A stretch of DNA of 64,000 nucleotides from Muricoccus nepalensis. GTDB lineage: Bacteria; Pseudomonadota; Alphaproteobacteria; Acetobacterales; Acetobacteraceae. Each line of letters starts with the position of its first letter. Positions within the stretch are counted from its first letter, which is position 1. The stretch lies in assembly GCF_006438825.1 (NCBI RefSeq), contig NZ_RCZP01000008.1, forward strand, positions 17,051 to 81,050, given 5' to 3'. Positions 42,915 through 52,204 of the stretch are shown one piece after another. A program made the position numbers and the translations under genes. Below the pieces are notes generated by a model. The model made no database searches, was not told where the DNA came from, and worked only from the letters and a program-made list of their open reading frames with translations.

Positions 42915-44333
42915 ATGACGCACTCCTTTAACCGACTGGCGCTCATTGGCTCTGGTCTGCGTGCGCTGGCGGCCACGGTCATAATGCTCGCTATCAGTTC
43001 CTCCCCGGGTGCCGCGCAGGGCTTTGGCAGTTCGGGCGTGCCGAATGTCGGGGCTCCAGAGGAGGCGCTGTTCCCTGCACTAGCAGCATTGCAGGACCGT
43101 TTAGAGGATCAGGGATGGCTCCTTCGCGGGCAGGCGACGTTCGTCCTCCAGGGCAACGCACGCTTCCGCTCGCCCTATCGTGGCGGGAACAGCCTGAGCC
43201 CTTCCGCCAATGCGCGGAATACCTTGTCGACGGACCTCGTCCTTGGCCGCCGCCTTTGGACCGGGGCGGAAGTCATCCTGGACGCCTCGGTCACCCGTGG
43301 TTTTGGGCTGTCGAACTCTACCGGCGTGGCGGCTTTCCCCAACAACGAGGCTTTTCGTCTGGGCTCGACTGAGCCGACCTTCTACGTCCCCCGTGTCTTC
43401 TTCCGGCAGACCATTGGCCTGTCGGCTGACACGGTGGAGAGCGATGGTGACCCGTTGCGCTTTACCACCCCGCTGCCACGCGAACGCTTGACCCTGACCG
43501 TGGGCAAGTTTTCGGTCTACGACATCTTCGACGATAATCGGTACGCCCACGATGCCCGCACTCAGCACCTGAACTGGGCCCTTGTTGGAGCAGGCGGCTT
43601 CGACTTCGCCGCGGATGCCCGGGGCTGGACCTATGGTGCTGCGCTGGAATGGGAGGATGGCACCTGGGGTCTTCGTGGTGGTGCCTTCCAGGTATCACGA
43701 AGGGCCAACGGGCTATTCATGGATCCCTCGATAACCCGAGCCTTCCAACTTATCGGCCAGGTCGACCGCTTCTATACGGTTGGAGGACGTCCTGGCGCTG
43801 TTCGCCTGATCTATGGCGCCTCGCGTTCCCGGCAATCTACCTGGGGCGAGCTCTTCGAGAATGGCTTCGATACCTTTGAGAAGAACCCCAACCGCTACAA
43901 CCTCAAGCACAATGCCGCCCTGAACATGGAGCAGGAACTCACCGACGATCTGGGTGCCTTTGCGCGACTCTCCTGGAATGATGGCCGAACACAAAACTGG
44001 ATGTTCACCGAGATGGACCGTGCTGTCTCGGCGGGTCTGTCCTTGAAAGGTCTACGCTGGCAGCGAGCTGCCGATACTGTGGGGCTCGCCACCAACGCAG
44101 GTTGGATATCAGGAGGGCGGAGACGGTACCTCGAGGCCGGAGGCATTGGCTTCATTGTCGGCGATGGTCGCCTCAACTACGCCCCCGAATGGATTACTGA
44201 GGTCTATTATGATGCCAAGGTGGCACCTGGGGTGAACCTGGCTCTGGATTATCAGCTGGTGGTGAACCCCGGCTACAACGCCGATCGCGGTCCGGTTCAC
44301 ATCTTCGGCCTACGGGCAAGAACGGCCTTCTAA
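42915..44333 (+). CDS. OprB-like carbohydrate-selective porin
   Basis: A 472-residue outer-membrane beta-barrel with a signal peptide (ALAATVIMLAISSSPGAAQG). Typical strands occur throughout: RGQATFVLQGNARFRSPYRG, LTVGKFSVYDIFDDNRYAHD, LNWALVGAGGFDFAADARGW; the end is a beta-strand with a terminal Phe (FGLRARTAF), needed for barrel assembly. The family imports sugars, but members in metal islands occur as well. Start at ATG 42915; a GTG at 42888 is the alternative. Confidence 0.85.
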   Translation: MTHSFNRLALIGSGLRALAATVIMLAISSSPGAAQGFGSSGVPNVGAPEEALFPALAALQDRLEDQGWLLRGQATFVLQGNARFRSPYRGGNSLSPSANARNTLSTDLVLGRRLWTGAEVILDASVTRGFGLSNSTGVAAFPNNEAFRLGSTEPTFYVPRVFFRQTIGLSADTVESDGDPLRFTTPLPRERLTLTVGKFSVYDIFDDNRYAHDARTQHLNWALVGAGGFDFAADARGWTYGAALEWEDGTWGLRGGAFQVSRRANGLFMDPSITRAFQLIGQVDRFYTVGGRPGAVRLIYGASRSRQSTWGELFENGFDTFEKNPNRYNLKHNAALNMEQELTDDLGAFARLSWNDGRTQNWMFTEMDRAVSAGLSLKGLRWQRAADTVGLATNAGWISGGRRRYLEAGGIGFIVGDGRLNYAPEWITEVYYDAKVAPGVNLALDYQLVVNPGYNADRGPVHIFGLRARTAF

Positions 44334-44418
44334 GGGCTTCAGTATAGGAGTGGGGTGGATCGAGGGCATCACCACCCTGCTCGTCGTCCTATTGGCGGCC
44401 ATGCCTCGATGACGCCCA

Positions 44419-44999
44419 AGGCTCGCCATGCGGCCGACACACGAACGGGCCAAACGGAAGGCATCAGAATGGGAGACGAACCCGTCATGCGCTGGACCAC
44501 CGTCGCCGTCGCACTGGGCCTGCTGATCGCCGTCCCAGCCTGCGCCCAGCCCCTCTACTACGGCCCGGCTCCGGCCTACTCGGCTAATGGCCCGGCGCCA
44601 TACCCGTATGGGGGAGCCCCCCGATACTGGGGCGGAGACAGGCACCACCATCACCATGCGCCGCCCCGCCACGATCACCACGGTGGTCATCATGGGGGCA
44701 GTCAACGGCATCATGGTGGGCATCACGGCGGCGGGCACCATGGGGGCCACCATCGCTGAGGGTGCGAACCATCCGGTCCTCGTTCCGTCCAGAGAGCGTC
44801 AGGCGGTAGTCGCTCGGGACCTGCTCGATGCAGCCATAATGGTGGAATGCCACAGGCAGTGCGGATCACTGCCAACCTTTTGGTGCTGCCCATCGAGCGT
44901 TCTGCAATCCCCTCAGCACCAGCCGACGACCTCGGCAGGCGTCCATTAAAATCGTAACGAACAGAGTCCCGGCTGGCCGTCACTACAGGATCCAGGATC
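44419..44999 (+). repeat. Duplicated segment, copy 2 (His-rich gene plus flanks)
   Basis: Second copy of the segment at 5234-5835, same orientation. The leader (GCTCGCCATGCGGC), the gene and the trailing part (TCACTGCCAACCTTTTGGTGC, ACGACCTCGGCAGGCGTCC) match copy 1 with substitutions and small indels. It directly precedes the decayed arsO remnant. Confidence 0.75.
44487..44759 (+). CDS. Small secreted His-rich protein (copy 2)
   Basis: A 90-residue protein with signal peptide MRWTTVAVALGLLIAVPACA, the YYGPAPAYSANGPAPYPYGG spacer and a His-Gly tail (HHHHHAPPRHDHHGGHHGGS). Same layout as the copy at 5306-5575, but with extra His in the first cluster. GGGAGACG precedes the ATG. Probably a periplasmic metal buffer. 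Confidence 0.85.
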   Translation: MRWTTVAVALGLLIAVPACAQPLYYGPAPAYSANGPAPYPYGGAPRYWGGDRHHHHHAPPRHDHHGGHHGGSQRHHGGHHGGGHHGGHHR

Positions 45000-45007
45000 C
45001 TGGGGCT

Positions 45008-45366
45008 GCTCGCGACGACGATGGAGTGCAACGAGGGAGACCGATCCGGCGACCGCGGCCACCGCTTGGATCTGGAGGACGCTGTCTCGTCGGACGGGAC
45101 CGGACCAGGGTGGACGCCATCACCTGGTGTACTGGCTTCCGCTCGGCCCTGGAGCACTTGGGCGCATCCGGAGTTCTGAACCCGGCTGGCCACATCGGGG
45201 TGCAAGGGGGCCACGCCGTCGGCGACCCCTGGCTTTGGCTGGTCGGCTATGGCGACTGGACCGTGTGGCCTCCGCCACACTCGCCGGAGTGACGCGGGCT
45301 GCTCGAAATGCCGTGCAGGAGATCCAGGAAGCGTTGGCGACAACGTCACCTGCGGATGCCACCTGA
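45008..45366 (+). pseudogene. Remnant of an ArsO-like flavin monooxygenase
   Basis: The C-terminal part of an NAD(P)/FAD-dependent oxidoreductase of ars operons can be read in two frames: VDAITWCTGFRSALEHLGAS ... GDPWLWLVGYGDWT in one (to ~45267), then VASATLAGVTRAARNAVQEI in another to the stop at 45366. The N-terminal FAD and NADPH domains (about two thirds of the gene) are missing, replaced by the His-rich segment. A one-base shift near 45267 and further upstream shifts make it non-functional. It precedes the arsH remnant. Confidence 0.7.
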
Positions 45367-45378
45367 CTGAAGAACTGG

Positions 45379-46120
45379 ATGCCCGACGTGAACTCTCTCG
45401 ACCTCTCGCTCCCCAACGTTTCGCAAGCGCAGTTTGATATCCCTGATCTCACCCGGCTCGGCATTCCCGCGCGAGCACGCACCCGCCGTTCATCCTGCTG
45501 CTCTACGGCTCGCTTCGGGAGCGCTCCTACAGCCGGTTCCTGACGCTGGAGGCCGAGCGCTTCCTCCCCGGGTTCGGCGTCGAGACTTGGGTCTTTGATC
45601 CCCGTGACCTGCCGGTAGTCGACAGTGTGCCCGCTGACCATCCCCGAGTGGCTGAACTCTGAGAACTCTCCTTGTGGGCCGAGGGGCAGGTCTGGTGCTC
45701 TCCGGAGCGGCATGGTGCCGTTACCGGCGTCCTGAAGAACCAAATCGACTGGCTTCCCCTGGAGAGCAGAGGCGTCCGGCCAACCCAAGGACGCACCCTG
45801 GCAGTGATGCAGGTCTCGGGCGGAAGCCAGAGCTTCAACGCGGTGAACACGCTGCGCTTGTTGGGCAGGTGGATGAGGATGGTCACCATCCCGGACCAGA
45901 GCTCCGTCCCCAGGCTTGCGAGGAGTTCGACGACGCGGGGCGGATGAGGCCCGGGCCGCTCTACGACCGCGTGGTGGACGTCATGGAAGAGCTGGTGAAG
46001 TTCACCCTCCTGACACGGGACGTCTCGGCGCAGCTGACGGACCGCTACAGTGAGCGCAAGGATCGCGCCGAGAAGCAGGCCAGGGTAAACTTGGCCGAGG
46101 CGTCGGGCGGCTTGGGATAG
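45379..46120 (+). pseudogene. arsH: Decayed arsH (organoarsenical oxidase)
   Basis: Read across frames this is a full Ars[21 protein letters not shown] from 45379, then [60 protein letters not shown] and [20 protein letters not shown]. At least three lesions are visible: indel(s) at ~45460-45486, a nonsense TGA at 45660-45662 (where CGA, Arg, is expected in ELRELSLW) and a one-base loss near 45912. ArsH oxidises trivalent organoarsenicals using FMN/NADPH; this copy cannot. Confidence 0.88.
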
Positions 46121-46199
46121 TCTCTTGCCTCCCTTGCCAGGACGGCACCTGATTTGGCTGGGAAACTACGCGATTCGATAATCGAGGCCGTGACCGCAG

Positions 46200-47078
46200 A
46201 TGCAGATCTCCCCCCAGTCAATCGAAGCTTTGGTAAGGGTGATCTCGGGCGGACCCGGAGCCGGAGCCGACGTGGCGCCTCCTATTGGGCGGTATCGCTC
46301 GGGCCCGAAGCTGGAGAGCTTCATGCGGGATTGCGGGGTACTCATGACCGTCGGGTCCGGCTCGCGACTGCCTGCCCTGACCGAGGCGCTCCTTGGGATC
46401 CTGCGGCGCGGCGATTTCGATATCATGCGTACCGTCATCGAGAAGGCGGCCGACCCGCGGGACTTCGTCACCGAGCCGGATAAGGTGCCCCAGGTCATCG
46501 GCTACCTGAACCAGTTCCTGCTTCACGACGGGCTGGAATTGCAACACCAAGGCCATCGCGTGCGCCTCGTCCAAGCAGGCACCTCGGCCCCCGTGCTGGC
46601 CGCCCTGGCGCAGAAGACGCAGACCATCGATTTCGACACTGTCCAGCGGGACCTGGAGCGCGCCATGGCCAGCGCCGTCACCGACCCGGAGGATGCGGTC
46701 ACGGCGGCATGCTCGGTCATCGAAAGCGTGTGCCGGTCCGTCCTGATCGAGCTCGGGGCGAAACTTCCGGACAAGCGGGACATCCTGGCGCTGTACAAGG
46801 CGGTCCGAGATCCGCTCGCCCTCTCCCCTGGCCGGGAGGACCTGCCAGCTGAGGTGGCCGAGGACGTGCGCCTCGTCCTCAGCGGAGTCCACACGGTCAT
46901 CCAGGGCATCGGTGCCCTCCGCACGCACGCTGGGGACGCGCATGGGCGAGAGCGCGGGTTCCGCCGGATCGACGCGAGGATTGCTCGGCTCGCCATCCAT
47001 TCCGCCAGTGCCGCCGCCCTGTTTATCATCGAAACCTGGCAGCAAAAGCACCCAACGAAGCCGTTGATCGCCCACTGA
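46200..47078 (+). CDS. Abortive-infection family protein (Abi-C domain)
   Basis: A 292-residue soluble protein. The C-terminal ~150 residues fit the Abi-C domain seen in phage-exclusion proteins: DPEDAVTAACSVIESVCRSV, DKRDILALYKAVRDPLALSP, GVHTVIQGIGALRTHAGDAH and LAIHSASAAALFIIETWQ. The N-terminal part is unrecognised. Family members stop phage growth by killing or arresting the cell; the exact mechanism is unknown. The start at 46200 has a weak ribosome site; no partner gene is evident. Confidence 0.8.
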   Translation: MQISPQSIEALVRVISGGPGAGADVAPPIGRYRSGPKLESFMRDCGVLMTVGSGSRLPALTEALLGILRRGDFDIMRTVIEKAADPRDFVTEPDKVPQVIGYLNQFLLHDGLELQHQGHRVRLVQAGTSAPVLAALAQKTQTIDFDTVQRDLERAMASAVTDPEDAVTAACSVIESVCRSVLIELGAKLPDKRDILALYKAVRDPLALSPGREDLPAEVAEDVRLVLSGVHTVIQGIGALRTHAGDAHGRERGFRRIDARIARLAIHSASAAALFIIETWQQKHPTKPLIAH

Positions 47079-47094
47079 CCAGATCCGCGGCCTG

Positions 47095-47286
47095 CTACCG
47101 GCAGCGGAGCGCCACGGGCACCAGGGCCAGCACCATCAGCACGTTGAGCCCGGCCGCGCCGGACAGCACGGTGAATGTGACCTCCCCCCCGATCTCCGAG
47201 AGCAGTGCGCAGGCCAGTGGCCATCTCCATCCCGTCGGCATCAACTCGTTCGCCGTCGGTGCAAGGACCTGCAGGGATCCACCTTA
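47095..47286 (-). pseudogene. C-terminal remnant of a membrane protein
   Basis: A short minus-strand frame ending at 47095 reads SLQVLAPTANELMPTGWRWP then LSEIGGEVTFTVLSGAAGLN and VLMVLALVPVALR. It has two hydrophobic helices like the end of a transporter, but is cut by a stop just upstream (near 47287). No start or full gene exists. Confidence 0.35.
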
Positions 47287-49315
47287 AAGCTGTCGGATCC
47301 GATCCATGGCGAAGGGTGCCAGCAACTCGACAGCGCCGGTCTCGACGAGGTAACGCAGGTGTTGCCCAAGTGCGCCGCACTCGGATGGCTGGTCCGCCGA
47401 TCGGGGTAGGACAATCCGACAGGCGGAAAGCGCCTTCCGCTCCACCCAGGAGGAGGATCACTAAAGCGCTGCAGGAGCGGGCTTGTGCATTTCGGGCTCC
47501 ATACCGGCGTGCCACCCTCTAAACGCGGTGCAGGGCCGTCCTAGCCCCTTGGCGGGGCATCTCAGCACGACATGATGCCCCGCAGCGGGTTGGTAGAAAG
47601 AAATCTGCACCGGAATGCCCTCACGAGAAACCGGGAGCCACCGTCACACGTCGGACTTCTCGCTGCTCAACCTGAGCGGGAAATTTCCACAACCATTGAT
47701 TGAAAATAACGCCTATTTTTTGGGCATTTACCTGTGGATGAAATACAAAGTGTAGTGAACTTCATACAAAGTGTAGTTGAAATACCCGTTTTTTCATTTG
47801 TTTTCAATGGCCTGCAAGGCCCGAATCTATTGAATAATAGTAAGCGAGAAGGCGGGCTTGGAGACCTGCCCTGAGGCTTCGGAGGCTAGGTGCGGGTAGA
47901 AAGGGGGGGGAGGTACCGATCCTGGGCACTCCGCCGCCAGGTACTGCTCCTGATCAGTCAGCTCCTGACCTGCTTGCTGAATTGTGGTTGGACCACAAGG
48001 GACAGGATAGGAATAGCCGAAAGGAGATGAGGAGGCAGGGCTGAGAGCCGGGGAAGCTGCCCCAACACACCCTTCGTGCCGGTAAAGCCCCGCCACGTCC
48101 CCGGCTCGGAAGCGAGCCTATCAGGTCACCTCGGGTTGTATCGAACGGCCCGGAAGATTCTCACCTGGCGGATCCCGGAGTGCGCTCGACGAAACCTCTG
48201 GATCGATCCCCCTGGTCCTAGGCCTGCTCCTTCTCAGCCCCGAACCATTGGCAACCACCCGGCCGACAAAGCCGTGGGCAGGGACGATCGCTGGCCGATT
48301 TTGGCCGATCGAGTTATGATCCTGAAAAGCACTGAACACTGTGCGGGGAAGCCCAACAATGGACGAGACGGTGGTGCTGAGTGACCACTGCACCAGGGAT
48401 GGTCATACCTCCGAACCCTAAAACGAGCTTGAGGCCGGGTCTCGCTCACGTCCTGGCGAAGCTACTGACCCATCCCCTTCCCCGGCTAACCTTCGGGTCG
48501 CATCGGCCGCGGTCGACTGCATCAGTCCACGCTCGGCTCAGGATTACGCTGACCCGTCTGCCCTGGGAGGAACTGCTCCTTCCCATCGTCAGGACAGCCG
48601 GGCATCGCTTGGGTGGGTGCCCCTCTGGTTGGTGAAGCGCTGGTTGGGAAACCCAAGCCAATCCGGCTGAGGCAAGGTGTTGCGCCATCTCGCAAACTGG
48701 ATCTGTCCACCCGACTGCGACGTACCGGCCATACGGGAGAGGCGTAGTGGGGAGCTTCAAGCCACGCCGGGGTTTGGCTATGCCGCCTTCCGTGGGGAAA
48801 AATCCAGTTTCCAAGGGGCCGCGAGATACGCCGGATCGGCCCTGCCATAGCCTGAAGAGACGAAATCGAAACCGGATGTGCCACACCGCACGCCCGTCTC
48901 GGTACGCCATCTTCGGCACCGCAGCGGTGAAGCCTGGGACTTTCTGGCGGGACGCGTGCTAGGCACGGCCTCAGAGGCCGTTCAGGAGCCCGCTGGGGCG
49001 CTTCAGACCAGCCGAGGGTAACCGACAGCACTCCCGCGCAAGGAACGGCTCTGCGCCCTCCTACGGCCCTCTGGTGGCCATCGCTGAAAAACCCACGCCA
49101 AGAGATGCATGTCAGAACCCGCCGGTGGACTAGAGGCAGTGGTTAGCGGCTTGAACGAAATGACTCTGCATGCCGTAGCCCCCCAAGCCAGGGCGAAAGA
49201 GGTCGATGCTGCTGCGCCACGTCTCGCGCCAGGTGGATCCTGATCATGTCAATAAGCCCGGCAGTGACTTGGTTTACGCCGTCACAGCCGGGGATTTGCA
49301 CCGGTAGCCGCGCTG
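47287..49315. other. Two kilobases without a convincing gene
   Basis: Apart from the direct-repeat segment (47743-47777), no frame here matches a known protein, and those present overlap on both strands. The base composition varies from an AT-rich patch (47680-47830) to GC-rich flanks. It is likely decayed mobile or plasmid DNA. Confidence 0.45.
47743..47777 (+). repeat. Two direct repeats, 21 bases apart, in an AT-rich patch (iteron-like)
   Basis: ATACAAAGTGTAGT occurs at 47743-47756 and again at 47764-47777; the 21-base spacing places both on one face of the helix. DnaA-box-like sequences (TTTCCACAA on the left, TGTGGATGA at about 47733) are close by, along with T- and A-runs. Iterons plus DnaA boxes plus AT-rich DNA mark plasmid origins, but no replication gene is present, so this may be a relic or an operator. 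Confidence 0.5.
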
Positions 49316-49640
49316 TTGACCGGCCCTCTGGTAGTTAGGGGCGCCTCGGTCTCTTCCGGCATGGTGCGTATGCTGGACATTGCGCTCGGCCCTGAGGCCT
49401 ACGCGCCGGAGGGCATGTTCCTGGTCGCTCCAGACGGCCGTGAGGACAAGGCGCGGGCGCAACTGGCCCGTCCTGCATTCTCGCGGGCCGCCGACCTACA
49501 GGCGCAGTACCTGCCCACGGTGAACTCAAGACCAGCCGGGAGGCCATTGCCCGCTTGGTCAGGGCATGAGGCCGATCAGGGCCATTGCGCGGGAACTCGT
49601 CCGAGAGAATTTCCTGAGCTACAGCCCGGCCCCCGGCTGC
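49316..49640 (+). pseudogene. Remnant of a restriction-like gene 3' end
   Basis: The first frame reads VSSGMVRMLDIALGPEAYAP then GMFLVAPDGREDKARAQLAR and AFSRAADLQAQYLP, after which the reading shifts twice (GELKTSREAIARL, then MRPIRAIARELVREN). Segments of the type VxSGxxRMxDxx...xxxVAPDxREDxVRxxLxRPxF occur in C-terminal parts of restriction-endonuclease-like proteins. The 5' part is missing. The family call is tentative. Confidence 0.35.
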
Positions 49641-49876
49641 TGCGCATCCTGCACGACACTCCCGGCCTGACTGCCAGTCCCACCGTTATGGCCGCCGTGG
49701 CCTTGATGCATGAACAGGTGCATCAGCGGACAGGCGAGAAGCAGGAGGTACGGAAGAACACCCAGGGCGAGCGCGTAATGCTCACGCAGGACGTAGAAGG
49801 CCACAATGAAGCCGAAGGCGACCAGGGCAACGCCGCCCCTGCTGCGCCACCACCGGATCGCAGAATGTTCGTGCAT
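49619..49876 (-). CDS. DUF2933 family small membrane protein
   Basis: An 85-residue protein with two helices: RWWRSRGGVALVAFGFIVAF and LGVLPYLLLLACPLMHLFMH, the DUF2933 signature, then a His-rich tail (HQGHGGHNGGTG). The family is common in copper-resistance clusters and its Met/His-rich end may bind Cu. The ATG at 49876 was preferred to one at 49906. DUF305 genes follow on the other strand. Confidence 0.85.
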   Translation of the reverse strand: MHEHSAIRWWRSRGGVALVAFGFIVAFYVLREHYALALGVLPYLLLLACPLMHLFMHQGHGGHNGGTGSQAGSVVQDAQQPGAGL

Positions 49877-50410
49877 CTCAGTTCTGCTTGATCGGCCTTC
49901 CAACATCGTCTCCGGTGGCGCCCCGCGCCGCCTTGATCCAGCTCAAGCCAGGAGAACTGTCCGCGCGGCACTGCTCCCGCCCCACGCTCGGTGCCGAGCT
50001 CGGCACGGGCCGCCGCAAGGTGGACCGAGAAGCACCCCGCTTCGGGGTGCCCCGGAATAACCCTTTTTGGCAGCAAGGGCGCACTCCCAGTGCGGCCTCC
50101 CCTCGGCCCGGAAAGTGTACGACGCACCTCAACAGCCGGAACATGCAGAGTACTTCGTAATCGAGGGCACGCCCTGCCGGGGAAGAGCGTAACCCACCAG
50201 CTTGTCCCCTGGCGCGGCAGGCCGCCCAGACGGCGAATCAGGAAACAAAATGATGTAATTTCACGCCTGCCGGGCCGCCGCTTCGGAGCGTTACGGGCAG
50301 GCGGTCTGGAGCGGGGCGTAAGACCGCGTGCTGCTCCCTCCCTTCCGGCGAGAGGCTTTGCTCGATCCGTCACACGGCGCCATCGAAAAGACGAGAAGGA
50401 AGAGCATTCA
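49877..50410. other. Intergenic region with two palindromes
   Basis: About 530 bases, divergent between DUF2933 and DUF305 genes. GTGCCGAGCTCGGCAC (49991-50006) is a perfect 16-base palindrome. GCACCCCG-CTT-CGGGGTGC (50032-50050) is a strong hairpin with a T-run 12 bases downstream. No gene is recognised. The region probably holds the promoters of both genes. Confidence 0.45.
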
Positions 50411-50782
50411 ATGAGCACACGGGGCCACGTTATCCGAACCACTTCTGCCATGGCGTTCGCACTCCCGCTTCTATGGGGCGTCCCCTCAGTCGCCCAGGGC
50501 GCTGGTCAGCAGGGCGGGCATCAAGGGGCCACGGCCGGGTATCACGCGGCCATGGAGAAGATGAATCGCGACATGGCGGCTGGCCCCATGACCGGGAACG
50601 CCGACCATGACTTCGCGAGTTTGATGGCAAAGCACCATCAGGCGGCCATCGACATGGCGCGGGTCGAACTCGAGCATGGGCGTGACCCGGAGATGCGGCG
50701 GACGGCTCAGGAGGTCATCGACAAGCAGCAGAAGGAAATCGCCGACCTGAGGACCTGGATGTCGCGGCACCCCTCCCGGTAG
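50411..50782 (+). CDS. DUF305 (CopM-like) periplasmic protein
   Basis: A 123-residue protein with a signal peptide (AMAFALPLLWGVPSVAQG). The DUF305 four-helix core follows, with the characteristic HHQAAIDMARVELEHGRD and QEVIDKQQKEIADLRTWM. The Met/His-rich surface (MEKMNRDMAAGPM, HDFASLMAKHHQ) fits binding of Cu(I)/Ag(I). GGA precedes the ATG at 50411. Confidence 0.92.
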   Translation: MSTRGHVIRTTSAMAFALPLLWGVPSVAQGAGQQGGHQGATAGYHAAMEKMNRDMAAGPMTGNADHDFASLMAKHHQAAIDMARVELEHGRDPEMRRTAQEVIDKQQKEIADLRTWMSRHPSR

Positions 50783-50906
50783 CTGCGCTCGACAGCCAGG
50801 ATCACCAAGCCGGTGTCGTTTCAAGGCACCCTGACGGCGACCCTGCTGTGCCAGGCAGAGATAACAAGGTGCCAGCGGCCTGGCCCGGCCATTTGAGGAA
50901 GTTACG

Positions 50907-51416
50907 ATGAGCTACGCCCGTTTCGGTGCAATGATCCTGGTGTCGACCGTGATCATGTTTGGTTTGATGTACCTCAACACCTATGCCTTTGAGCATGTGT
51001 TCTACAGCCAGACGCGAACCTGGATGGCCCTCCTGATGGGCGCCACCATGGCTGTCATCATGATGTTGTTCATGCTGAAGATGTATCAGAACAAGCGTGC
51101 AAACCTGGCGATCATCGCCGGAAGCATCGTGGTGTTCGCGGCCTCCCTCTTCCTGGTGCGCAGTCAGGCAACTGTAGGTGATGTCGCCTACATGAAGGCG
51201 ATGATCCCGCACCACTCCATCGCAATCATGACGAGCGAGCGGGCCCACATCCGCGACCCACGTGTCCGCCAACTCGCCGACCAGATCATCGTGGCCCAGG
51301 TCAGGGAAATTGCTGAGATGAAGCAGTTGATCGCGGACCTCGAACGTAACCCGACACCTCCCAACGCACCGGATCTGGCACCGCGCATTGCGAGCGCCGA
51401 TGCGGGAGCACGTTGA
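50907..51416 (+). CDS. Membrane-anchored DUF305 protein
   Basis: A 169-residue protein with three transmembrane helices (FGAMILVSTVIMFGLMYLNT; MALLMGATMAVIMMLFMLKM; LAIIAGSIVVFAASLFLVRS) and a periplasmic DUF305 half-domain with the motif MKAMIPHHSIAIMTSERAHI. It follows the soluble DUF305 gene by 124 bases and probably serves copper handling at the membrane. Confidence 0.9.
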   Translation: MSYARFGAMILVSTVIMFGLMYLNTYAFEHVFYSQTRTWMALLMGATMAVIMMLFMLKMYQNKRANLAIIAGSIVVFAASLFLVRSQATVGDVAYMKAMIPHHSIAIMTSERAHIRDPRVRQLADQIIVAQVREIAEMKQLIADLERNPTPPNAPDLAPRIASADAGAR

Positions 51417-52204
51417 TCAAACCGACAAAGCGAGAATAGCACTTGGCCACCCTGAGGGTGTGCGCGGACCTGAGTGTCGTGCCATGGGCGAAGACCGGCA
51501 TGTTATCAGGGGAGCAGTCCGGTCTGCCTTGAACACCACGAGGTGACCCCAGAGCCGCTCCGGCCGGATCTGCATGTCCTGCCGGGTGCCTCCTCAGCAT
51601 GGGGCACCGCCGTCCTCCCTCACAACGCCGGGGCGGCGAAACCTGTTCTCATCGCCATGGGCTTTGCCGCATGCGGTGCGCTGCCGCCGTCTGGCGCTGA
51701 CGATGGTAGTGCCTGGAATACCGTCTAGCCATATACGACCGACTACGCGGGCCGCCCTGATGGTGAGCTTGGTCACCGCCTTACTCTCGGCAGGCTGCCC
51801 ATGGTCCTGGCCTCTGGGGATGGCCTTGAATGGGCAAGCCAGAGGCAGTCAAGTCGAATGAGGGTGGCCCACGATCCCAGACGCCGCGCAATCACTTCGA
51901 AGCAGCCGCTGCTACCAAATGCCCTGATGCGGCGACGCTCCACAAGTATCCGTGCTTGGCATGCGCAATATTAGTGCGGATGCGTTCCATATCCTCCGAC
52001 GAGATGTCATAAGATAATCTGCAATCGGGGGATCGGTAACAGACTGCGGATCGGTGTCGGCGCAGCGCAGCATCTTACATTACATCGTTTTATTACACCC
52101 CAATCCCCTCCCGCCGCTGCCCGTTTTCTTTGACCCTCTGGTCAAGTGCGAACCTGAGTTCCGCCTCGGAGGTCCGCGCACCCGCTGTACAAAAGGAAAC
52201 CGTC
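51417..52204. other. Intergenic region before the RTX-type gene
   Basis: About 790 bases. A short frame at 51474-51728 is open but unrecognised. From 52000 the DNA turns AT-rich (TAAGATAATCTGCAATC, TTACATTACATCGTTTTATT), which is probably the promoter of the gene at 52205. Confidence 0.4.
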
